Shown one piece after another: positions 1 to 3,947 of a stretch of 5,003 nucleotides of DNA. Origin of the DNA: Verrucomicrobiales bacterium. GTDB lineage: Bacteria; Verrucomicrobiota; Verrucomicrobiia; Verrucomicrobiales; DEV007. Position 1 is the first letter of the stretch. Each line of letters starts with the position of its first letter. The stretch is from assembly GCA_007123695.1 (NCBI GenBank), contig SLGN01000300.1, forward strand, positions 1-5,003, given 5' to 3'. The translations under genes were made by a program, and so were the position numbers. The notes beneath the pieces are model-generated. The model saw only the letters and a list, made by a program, of their open reading frames with translations. It ran no database searches and had not been told where the DNA came from.

Positions 1-3
1 AGC

Positions 4-42
4 GCTCCGGGTTCAGCACTTCAAAGGTCGGACAATCGGCAG
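4..42 (+). repeat. Degenerate fragment of the intergenic repeat (R0)
   Basis: Bases 9-42 align without gaps to 4733-4766 in repeat copy R5, with about 28 of 34 positions identical, including the shared blocks TCAAAGG and ATCGGCAG. The match starts near the CTCCGG at 5-10. It ends inside what would be the left arm of the repeat's hairpin, so the hairpin is lost. It has the same orientation as all other copies. On the minus strand it also reads as a possible coding start (ATG at 52), so it could instead be coding sequence derived from the repeat. Confidence 0.5.
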
Positions 43-75
43 TCGTTGTCATCCCGGCAATAAGGCCCAGGATCG

Positions 76-348
76 TCAGGAAGGACGACTGGCCTTCCTC
101 TTGTATCCCGATGGGATCTCGTCGCCCTCGACGGTTTCCCCGGGAGGAACCATCGACATGGCTTTGAGGAAATCCTGCTGAGAACCCGTTGCAGCCCTCT
201 CCGCGATCAGATCGAAGGTCTGCAAGGCAGACAGCTTCTCTGCTACGGCGAGGCTCACGAACTGGTTGATGGAAACGCCATCCCTTTCGGCGGCGGTCTT
301 CAACGTTCGATGCAGCGAATCCGGGATTCTAAGGCTAAGAGTGCTCAT
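76..348 (-). CDS. Ribbon-helix-helix antitoxin (HicB/Arc-like), locus 1
   Basis: A 90-residue DNA-binding antitoxin, expected to neutralise the PIN toxin encoded just upstream and to repress the shared promoter. Residues 2-9 (STLSLRIP) form the expected beta strand. The segment to about residue 40 (DSLHRTLKTAAERDGVSINQFVSLAVAEKL) has the helix-turn-helix spacing of the MetJ/Arc ribbon-helix-helix fold seen in HicB C-termini and many VapB proteins. The tail from about 45 is polar, probably the toxin-binding part, and ends in a basic stretch (GYKRKASRPS). The ATG overlaps the toxin stop codon by 4 nt (ATGA, 348-345), so translation is probably coupled. The order is toxin first, antitoxin second, the reverse of the usual vapBC layout. 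The fold assignment is fairly secure. The exact subfamily is not. Confidence 0.85.
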   Translation of the reverse strand: MSTLSLRIPDSLHRTLKTAAERDGVSINQFVSLAVAEKLSALQTFDLIAERAATGSQQDFLKAMSMVPPGETVEGDEIPSGYKRKASRPS

Positions 349-755
349 AGCAGGTACAGGAACTCGGAGGGTGTGACGACAGCGATCCCAAACTCCGAGG
401 CTTGCATGAGATGCTTGAGGTTAAAAGTGACAATATGGGAAGCTCCGGCGGCCACCGCCACCTCCAACACCATGTCGTCCTTGGGGTCGGGAAGGACGCC
501 ACGCCATAAGTAGTGGATGGACTGCTGCCGGGAAATCTGCGCGATCCGATTGATCACGTCGTCGACCGCCGCCTCGGGAATGGGGATGCCGCTCTCGGGA
601 CGATGGCAGACGTCATCGTATTCCGCAAGCAATGGCACGGACAGCGCGACCTCGAACCCACCCCGGTCGGCGATCAGCAGAAGCTCATGGCTGGCACCGG
701 TGGATGAGCGCAAGGCCGCGACCAGCACGTTCGTATCGATCACGGCTCGAATCAC
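345..755 (-). CDS. PIN-domain toxin (TIGR00305-like), locus 1
   Basis: A predicted metal-dependent RNase toxin of 136 residues, numbered from the GTG at 755. The PIN acidic residues are visible: D7 in AVIDTNVLVAAL, E45 in VPLLAEYDDV, and D90/D93/D94 in LPDPKDDMVLEVAVAAGA. The last PIN motif is IVTFNLKHL, with Asn at position 112 where other PIN families have Asp. The order and length match the 'putative toxin component, PIN family' group (TIGR00305). The frame stays open upstream to a TTG at 842, but those 29 extra residues precede the conserved N-terminal strand. GTG 755 also sits at the predicted transcription start of a promoter at 762-790, so I prefer it. No Shine-Dalgarno sequence is visible. 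The gene is followed by its antitoxin with a 4-nt overlap. Confidence 0.88.
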   Translation of the reverse strand: MIRAVIDTNVLVAALRSSTGASHELLLIADRGGFEVALSVPLLAEYDDVCHRPESGIPIPEAAVDDVINRIAQISRQQSIHYLWRGVLPDPKDDMVLEVAVAAGASHIVTFNLKHLMQASEFGIAVVTPSEFLYLL

Positions 756-761
756 CTTGAT

Positions 762-790
762 ACCGTATACGATACCGCATGCGGGGTCAA
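762..790 (-). promoter_or_regulatory. Promoter/operator of locus 1 (leaderless geometry)
   Basis: Read on the minus strand: -35 TTGACC (790-785), a 17-bp spacer, -10 TACGGT (767-762), then 6 nt to the GTG at 755. The predicted +1 is the G of that GTG. The -10 is weak (3 of 6 to consensus) but keeps the key A and final T. An alternative is TATACG (769-764) with a 15-bp spacer. Operator-like symmetry is present: the perfect palindrome CCGCATGCGG (775-784) abuts the -35, and GATACCG occurs twice as a direct repeat (759-765, 771-777), 12 bp apart from start to start. Confidence 0.55.
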
Positions 791-920
791 TGGGTGGATC
801 TGATTTTTCGAAGCACGCTGATCTTGTCCCCGCAATCCTCAATTAAGCCAGAGTCGGGGATTGTCCGAAGAATATCTCTTGCCTTTTGATTCGTCTCGCC
901 CGACACGGATCACTCTCCAC

Positions 921-1139
921 CTCCCGCGCCCCGCCTCCTCCGCTCCCCCCCCATCGCCATCCTCCCAAGCCTCCGCCCCCGCCGCCCATCCAGCCGCCCA
1001 TCCAGCCGCCCCCTCGCTCGCCGACGCGCTGTCGCTCCGTCCGGCTGTGCCGAGGGCGGACGGGAGTCCTCCGGCTTCGGCAGCTCACGGGCCAGACCAT
1101 CGGCAGGATGCCGATGCCACCTTGCTCCGCGCGACGCCC
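921..1139 (+). repeat. Intergenic repeat, full copy (R1)
   Basis: A full copy of the repeat shared with R4 and R5, with approximate ends. The left part is C-rich on this strand and contains CATCGCCATCCTCCCAAGC. It continues through CGCCCATCCAGCCGCC and the conserved block CGGACGGGAGTCCTCCGG. It then reaches the hairpin CATCGGCAGGATGCCGATG (1098-1116, 8-bp stem, GGA loop) and ends near GCTCCGCGCG. This copy has a tandem duplication of a 12-bp unit, GCCCATCCAGCC (984-995 and 996-1007). Together with its flanks it makes up the 843-1209 stretch between loci 1 and 2, where I see no gene. Confidence 0.85.
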
Positions 1140-1174
1140 TCTTGTTGTTCCCCTGTCCCGCTCCCTTTTGAGCG

Positions 1175-1203
1175 TTGCCAATGAAGATACGATGCCGTAT
1201 TCT
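1175..1203 (+). promoter_or_regulatory. Promoter/operator of locus 2 (leaderless geometry)
   Basis: -35 TTGCCA (1175-1180), 17 bp, -10 TATTCT (1198-1203), then 6 nt to ATG 1210, whose A is the predicted +1. There is no Shine-Dalgarno sequence before that ATG. An inverted repeat with arms ATACG and CGTAT (1187-1191, 1196-1200) overlaps the start of the -10 and is a candidate operator. This geometry favours ATG 1210 over the in-frame ATG at 1192, which would lie inside the promoter. Confidence 0.6.
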
Positions 1204-1209
1204 GCCTGC

Positions 1210-1443
1210 ATGCCTTCCGCTACGTGCGTCTTGGACCCCGCTTCTCTGCCGCCCTTCGTCGATGCTGACGAGGGTCGCCTGATGATGGCGTTGAAGTTCT
1301 ATGAGCTCGGCCGCCTCTCACTCGGGCAGGCGGCCGAATTGGCAGGCTATGAAAAGCGAGCCTTCATCGACGCCTTGGCCCGCTACGACATCCCGGTGAT
1401 CGACTACGCAGCCGATGATCTTGCAGGTGAGACGGAATGGTGA
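1210..1443 (+). CDS. UPF0175 family antitoxin, locus 2
   Basis: A 77-residue protein of the UPF0175 family, the usual partner of DUF3368 PIN toxins. The family signature is clear from about residue 21 on: EGRLMMALKFYELGRLSLGQAAELAGYEKRAFIDALARYDIPVIDY. It combines a helical segment, an HTH-like AAELAGYEKRAFIDAL and the closing IPVIDY. The N-terminus is short and carries two prolines (LPP). ATG 1210 is chosen because it falls on the predicted +1 of the promoter at 1175-1203. ATG 1192 would add six residues (MPYSAC) and has only a poor GAAG upstream. The gene ends inside the toxin gene (overlap 1437-1443), the mark of a coupled TA operon. Its role is probably toxin neutralisation and autorepression. 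Confidence 0.88.
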   Translation: MPSATCVLDPASLPPFVDADEGRLMMALKFYELGRLSLGQAAELAGYEKRAFIDALARYDIPVIDYAADDLAGETEW

Positions 1444-1892
1444 AAATCCCCGCCGTCGTCGATAGCGCTTGCCTGATCGGCTTGGAATGGATCGACCGCC
1501 TCGATCTCCTCCCGGCCTTGCTCGAACCGGTGATGGCTCCGCCGGCCGTGGAGTCGGAGTTCGGCCCGTTGCCTCCGTGGATCCTCGTCCAAGTTCCTTC
1601 CGATGTCGGCATGGTCGCAGCGCTGCGCCTCGTCGTGGATGCCGGTGAATCGGAGGCCATCGCCCTTGCCTACGAAACGCGCACCCGCATCATTCTTGAC
1701 GACCGAAGGGCACGCGAGGCGGCTCAGAGACTCGGGGTTCCGGTCACTGGAACCGTTGGCCTGGCCCTGAAGGCGAAGCAATGGGGGGTGATTCAGGCAA
1801 TTCGCCCTCTTCTCGACGCTCTCGACTCGAATCAGTTCAGAATTGGAAAGGCGCTTCGTTCCGAGGCCCTGCGCTTGGCGGGCGAGGAATAG
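1437..1892 (+). CDS. DUF3368-type PIN-domain toxin, locus 2
   Basis: A 151-residue predicted RNase toxin. PIN features in order: D9 in AVVDSACLIGL, E39/E41 in PPAVESEF, E71/E73 in DAGESEAIALA, and D88/D89 in IILDDRRARE. The DUF3368 hallmark VPVTGTVGLALKAKQWGVI follows at about 101-119. The C-terminus (about 120-151) is helical and resembles the family's usual end (IRPLLDALDSNQFRI). It overlaps the UPF0175 antitoxin gene by 7 nt. A GGTGAG about 8 nt before the ATG could serve as a weak ribosome site, but coupling is the likelier route of initiation. All catalytic positions appear intact. The gene converges on the broken locus 3, with only 39 nt between its stop codon and the end of recognisable PIN homology there. 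Confidence 0.9.
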   Translation: MVKIPAVVDSACLIGLEWIDRLDLLPALLEPVMAPPAVESEFGPLPPWILVQVPSDVGMVAALRLVVDAGESEAIALAYETRTRIILDDRRAREAAQRLGVPVTGTVGLALKAKQWGVIQAIRPLLDALDSNQFRIGKALRSEALRLAGEE

Positions 1893-1931
1893 CGGCAGTG
1901 ATGTGAGTTGTGAGGTCTGGGGATGTCCGCA

Positions 1932-2015
1932 GACAATTTCGTTCTCAGACCAAGCCAGCCAGATCGGGTCGGCGGTAGCGATGTCCAGAAGCACGTTGGT
2001 ATCGAAGAGGATCAT
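1932..2015 (-). pseudogene. Truncated PIN-domain toxin, locus 3
   Basis: Only the N-terminal part of a PIN toxin survives: MILFDTNVLLDIATADPI and then WLAWSENEIV, about 28 residues with the first catalytic Asp (D5). The normal length is about 130-145 residues. After residue 28 the frame continues as CGHPQTSQL, which is unlike any PIN sequence and leads into the antisense strand of the locus 2 toxin. The frame stays open to 1404 by chance. The remaining catalytic acids are absent, so the product cannot be an active nuclease. The ATG overlaps the antitoxin stop codon by 4 nt (ATGA, 2015-2012), the usual operon arrangement. The break lies near 1932. Because the repeat expected between two loci is also missing here, I infer a deletion that removed both. 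Confidence 0.8.
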
Positions 2016-2215
2016 TCTTCACCGCGGGTCAGCTTCATCACCTCGCGGGTTGTCGTGCCTGGAACCGCCGCGCCACGAGCTTGTTTCAGCCAGCTTTCGA
2101 CGCATGGCGACGCGGAATCACGCTGGCGATAGGCGTCGAGCCATTTCGAAAGCCTTTCGACCTCCGAATCAGGCAGCATTTTGATCGCAGCTTCGATTTC
2201 GGCGACGTTGCTCAT
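2012..2215 (-). CDS. Small antitoxin with a WLKQARGAA...TRGEE tail, locus 3
   Basis: A 67-residue protein whose operon position identifies it as the antitoxin of the truncated PIN toxin. Residues 1-31 (VAEIEAAIKMLPDSEVERLSKWLDAYRQ) form an acidic amphipathic helical region like that of small addiction-module antitoxins. Residues 40-67 (ESWLKQARGAAVPGTTTREVMKLTRGEE) resemble the toxin-binding tails I recall from VapB-type antitoxins. I see no classical DNA-binding motif, so the family name stays open. The start at ATG 2215 is supported by a promoter at 2223-2251 that leaves no room for a leader. The frame extends further upstream only into repeat R2. With no functional toxin it is an orphan antitoxin, unless it neutralises a related toxin elsewhere. 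Confidence 0.7.
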   Translation of the reverse strand: MSNVAEIEAAIKMLPDSEVERLSKWLDAYRQRDSASPCVESWLKQARGAAVPGTTTREVMKLTRGEE

Positions 2216-2222
2216 GGCTGCG

Positions 2223-2251
2223 AAGATACCCGCCCTGAACGGGGCGATCAA
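2223..2251 (-). promoter_or_regulatory. Promoter/operator of locus 3 (leaderless geometry)
   Basis: Read on the minus strand: -35 TTGATC (2251-2246), 17 bp, -10 TATCTT (2228-2223), then 7 nt to ATG 2215. The predicted +1 is 2216. There is no Shine-Dalgarno sequence. The spacer holds an inverted repeat with arms CGCCC and GGGCG (2231-2235, 2242-2246), a candidate operator. The -35 box directly touches the left edge of repeat R2. Confidence 0.6.
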
Positions 2252-2321
2252 GCCCCATCTCCTCCGCTCCCCCCATCGCCATCCTCCCAAGCCCTCGCCT
2301 CCACGCCCCCGCCGCCCATCC
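2252..2321 (+). repeat. Intergenic repeat, left half only (R2)
   Basis: Matches the C-rich left part of R1, R4 and R5 (CATCGCCATCCTCCCAAGC and then the CGCCGCCCATCC block) and stops abruptly after CGCCCATCC. The hairpin and the CGGACGGGAGTCC block are absent. They reappear about 400 bp away in R3, on the other side of the DUF433 gene. Confidence 0.8.
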
Positions 2322-2361
2322 CTGTTGTGCAGCCAGGAAAAATCCTGCCAGGGTCACTTTT

Positions 2362-2424
2362 TCAATCTTCAAACGACGGGTAGACCATCCAAGACTGGTC
2401 GCGCAATTGGAACGCCATTTTCAT
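2362..2424 (-). other. Residual coupled reading frame after the DUF433 gene
   Basis: An ATG overlaps the DUF433 stop codon by 4 nt (ATGA, 2424-2421), which is where the toxin start would lie in this kind of operon. It opens only a 20-codon frame (MKMAFQLRDQSWMVYPSFED). It begins with MK, as DUF5615 toxins often do, but shows no DUF5615 or other PIN-like motif. It may be the scar of a lost toxin gene or chance. The stretch from 2322 to 2361 has a weak hairpin (CAGGA/TCCTG, 2334-2347) and nothing else I recognise. Confidence 0.25.
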
Positions 2425-2645
2425 GCGACCGCGTCGTAGCGCGATACCTGGAAATCGGCCATGTCGCTCGCGAACTGAAGGGCTGCGGCGATCTGCGCGG
2501 GATTGATCGCGTAGTCGTCTTGGACCTCCTCCCATGAGTATCCGCCAGCGAGCGCCCCGAGGATCGTGGACACGAGAACCCTCGTGCCTGCGATCACCGG
2601 TTTCCCATGGCACACGGCCGGATCAATCGAAATGCCTTCCGTCAT
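2421..2645 (-). CDS. DUF433 family antitoxin, locus 4 (toxin missing)
   Basis: A 74-residue DUF433 protein, a small winged-helix-like family normally encoded just upstream of a DUF5615 PIN-like toxin. The signature is complete: DPAVCHGKPVIAGTRVLVSTILGALAGGYSWEEVQDDYAINPAQIAAALQFASD at about residues 8-61. It includes the hallmark GKPVIAGTRV and the DUF433 spacing of the second helical unit. The length is normal for the family. The start at ATG 2645 agrees with the leaderless promoter at 2652-2680, whose predicted +1 is that A. No toxin follows: only a coupled ATG with a 20-codon frame remains before repeat R2. It is therefore an orphan antitoxin, perhaps kept for regulation or for protection against a related toxin. 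Confidence 0.88.
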   Translation of the reverse strand: MTEGISIDPAVCHGKPVIAGTRVLVSTILGALAGGYSWEEVQDDYAINPAQIAAALQFASDMADFQVSRYDAVA

Positions 2646-2651
2646 GCCGCC

Positions 2652-2680
2652 ACTCTACTCCCATCACCTCTCCCGAGCAA
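2652..2680 (-). promoter_or_regulatory. Promoter/operator of locus 4 (leaderless geometry)
   Basis: Read on the minus strand: -35 TTGCTC (2680-2675), 17 bp, -10 TAGAGT (2657-2652), then 6 nt to ATG 2645, whose A is the predicted +1. The spacer has two GGGAG units 12 bp apart, a candidate operator. GGGAG could be read as a Shine-Dalgarno sequence, but its nearer copy ends 13 nt before the ATG, which is too far. Confidence 0.5.
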
Positions 2681-2721
2681 GGCTGTAGCCGCTGCCAAGC
2701 TCACAACTCCTACCTTACGTA

Positions 2722-2809
2722 GCCAGGGGGCGGGTTCCGGTTTCCGCCCCTCCAAGCCCGAACCATCGGCAGGATGCCGATACAACGTAGCTCCGCGCGG
2801 CGCCCTCAC
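2722..2809 (+). repeat. Intergenic repeat, right half only (R3)
   Basis: Starts with GCCAGG and lacks most of the CGGACGGGAGTCC block. It then follows the consensus (TTCCGGTTTCCGC, CATCGGCAGGATGCCGAT, GCTCCGCGCGG). The hairpin (2765-2781) has lost its outermost pair because the final G is an A. The C-rich left half is absent, making this copy complementary in extent to R2. Confidence 0.8.
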
Positions 2810-2854
2810 TTCTCGTTGGCCATTGGCACCGTTGCCTCAGCTCGCCAACCGGTC

Positions 2855-3280
2855 CTACGGAAACGGGGTAACCAGATCCACCTTCGGAAAGTAGGTTTGG
2901 TATCGCGAGACATCGACGGTAGCCAACGGCAGTCCGATCAGCTCGGCGTGCGCCCCGATGAAGAAGTCGGGGAGCGGGACCTTCGAACTTGGTTCCACGC
3001 CTGCCGCTTTACGCTTATCCAGATGCATCGCAAAGGATTCCGCTGCGCGACGGGCAGCGGAACAAGGCAAGTCGAGGAACAGCATGCCAAGATGAACCAA
3101 TCTCTCGGGGACCGTTTCAGGGTCCATCTCGCCGACGCAAAGCTCCGCCAGGATTACCGGGTTGATTGCCGCCCCTTTGCCCGAGAGCGCTTGGAAAAGC
3201 GTCGCTTCCGCCCAAGCATGGTAGGGCGAGCCAGGGTCGTAGGCGTAGATCAGGACGTTGGTGTCGAACAGCAGCGCCAT
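2855..3280 (-). CDS. vapC: VapC-type PIN-domain toxin, locus 5
   Basis: A 141-residue predicted Mg-dependent endoribonuclease toxin. All four canonical PIN acids are visible: D6 in LLFDTNVLIYAYD, E46 in NPVILAELCVGE, D105 in VPLPDFFIGAHAELIGLPL, and D123 in LATVDVSRYQTYFP. The last motif is a variant of the VapC TxDxxRY(xxYFP) signature. The length is normal. ATG 3280 directly precedes the first conserved strand. It is downstream of the AbrB-type antitoxin, separated by 33 nt rather than overlapping as the other pairs do. The gap shows no strong ribosome site. The product should cleave RNA when VapB is degraded. The specific RNA target cannot be read from the sequence. Confidence 0.93.
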   Translation of the reverse strand: MALLFDTNVLIYAYDPGSPYHAWAEATLFQALSGKGAAINPVILAELCVGEMDPETVPERLVHLGMLFLDLPCSAARRAAESFAMHLDKRKAAGVEPSSKVPLPDFFIGAHAELIGLPLATVDVSRYQTYFPKVDLVTPFP

Positions 3281-3313
3281 GGGATCGACTCTGGAGACTA
3301 CGGGTCGCAGGCC

Positions 3314-3547
3314 CTAATCTTCCCGCGTCACCGAGCGGAGCGACTCCCAATTCATCCGCGGACGCAGCCCGCTCTCGGTCATGCGGCGGCGGACTTCGGC
3401 AGGCGCGAGGGACTCCCTCGGTGCCGGCACCAGCTTGGTCAGCTCAAGATGACCCGGCGCGCTCTCACGGACTTCGAACACCTCGCCCGGCTCGACGTTG
3501 GGCAGAACCACCCGTCTTTTCTGGTCGGTCGTGACCGTCTTCATCAT
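3314..3547 (-). CDS. vapB: AbrB/MazE-like VapB antitoxin, locus 5
   Basis: A 77-residue antitoxin with an N-terminal SpoVT/AbrB swapped-hairpin domain: residues 2-41 read MKTVTTDQKRRVVLPNVEPGEVFEVRESAPGHLELTKLVP, with the typical 'D-K-R-x-VLP-x-x-PGE-x-x-V' pattern. The tail (about 45-77, including RMTESGLRPRMNWESL) is the likely toxin-binding segment. Two ATGs are adjacent (3547 and 3544). The promoter places +1 at 3546, between them, so either could be used and the protein could be 76 or 77 residues. The perfect palindrome GTGGGATCATCCCAC ends immediately before the start codon and is the likely binding site of this protein. It is co-transcribed with vapC 33 nt downstream. Confidence 0.9.
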   Translation of the reverse strand: MMKTVTTDQKRRVVLPNVEPGEVFEVRESAPGHLELTKLVPAPRESLAPAEVRRRMTESGLRPRMNWESLRSVTRED

Positions 3548-3581
3548 GTGGGATCATCCCACGCGCGTGTGCGGCAGTCAA
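3548..3581 (-). promoter_or_regulatory. Promoter with palindromic operator, locus 5
   Basis: Read on the minus strand: -35 TTGACT (3581-3576), 17 bp, -10 GATGAT (3558-3553), then 5 nt to ATG 3547. The predicted +1 is 3546. A perfect 15-bp palindrome, GTGGGATCATCCCAC (3548-3562), covers the -10 and the region up to the start codon. A second one, CACGCGCGTG (3560-3569), overlaps it and fills the spacer. Binding of AbrB-type VapB here would block RNA polymerase. Confidence 0.7.
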
Positions 3582-3647
3582 GCTCGAAGCATTTCGGACC
3601 CCGCCTCCTCATCAAGCGAGCCGCCGCTCAATTCCCCCGGTCTCTAG

Positions 3648-3849
3648 CTCCCGCATCCTCCTCACCTCCCATCGCCATCCTCCCAAGCCCGTGCCTCCAC
3701 GCCCCCGCCGCCCATCCAGCCGCCCCCTCGCTCTACGATCCGCCAGCGCTTTGATCGGTGACGCCAGGAGCGGACGGGAGTCCTCCGGATTCCGCCCCTC
3801 AAAGGCCAGACCATCGGCAGGATGCCGATGCCACTTCGCTTCGCGCCTC
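3648..3849 (+). repeat. Intergenic repeat, full copy (R4)
   Basis: A full copy between the divergent loci 5 and 6. It contains CATCGCCATCCTCCCAAGC, CGCCGCCCATCCAGCC, GCCAGGAGCGGACGGGAG, TCCTCCGG, CTCAAAGGCCAGACC and the intact hairpin CATCGGCAGGATGCCGATG (3812-3830). The ends are approximate. The longer stretch 3582-3911 between the two promoters holds this repeat and no gene I can support. Confidence 0.85.
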
Positions 3850-3911
3850 CGCTTCTCCACAGCCCCTGCGGTCGGACTCCCCACAAACCGAAGCATCGCC
3901 TGACCGTGGGT

Positions 3912-3940
3912 TTGACAAAGCCTGGGCGGTCGTGCATGAT
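3912..3940 (+). promoter_or_regulatory. Promoter/operator of locus 6 (leaderless geometry)
   Basis: -35 TTGACA (3912-3917, perfect consensus), 17 bp, -10 CATGAT (3935-3940), then 7 nt to ATG 3948. The predicted +1 is 3947 or the A at 3948. There is no Shine-Dalgarno sequence. The 8-bp direct repeat CGTGCATG occurs at 3931-3938 and 3943-3950. It covers the -10 and the start codon with a 12-bp period, the kind of spacing ribbon-helix-helix repressors use. Confidence 0.7.
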
Positions 3941-3947
3941 TCCGTGC

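Noticed and set aside
756..842. N-terminal extension of the locus 1 toxin to the TTG at 842
   Set aside because: The extra 29 residues precede the conserved PIN strand, would include the promoter and operator region, and have no ribosome site at the TTG.
1192..1209. ATG 1192 as the start of the UPF0175 antitoxin
   Set aside because: It lies between the -35 and -10 boxes of the best promoter. ATG 1210 falls on the predicted transcription start. It would become plausible only if a promoter further upstream is shown.
843..1211. Glycine-rich minus-strand frame (GIGILPM, GGGWMGG repeats), and similar frames in R4 and R5
   Set aside because: These frames coincide with the dispersed repeat, recur in several phases in its copies and have no start signal. 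The similarity comes from the DNA repeat, not from protein selection.
2814..2849. GTTGGC/GCCAAC inverted repeat after the locus 5 toxin as a terminator
   Set aside because: The stem is only 6 bp with a loop of more than 20 nt, and no T-run follows on the minus strand.
2774..3754. A 326-codon plus-strand open frame, the longest in the window
   Set aside because: It is antisense to the clear vapBC pair of locus 5 and runs from one repeat copy into another. Its composition (many Arg, Ser, Pro and His) is that of a shadow frame in GC-rich DNA.
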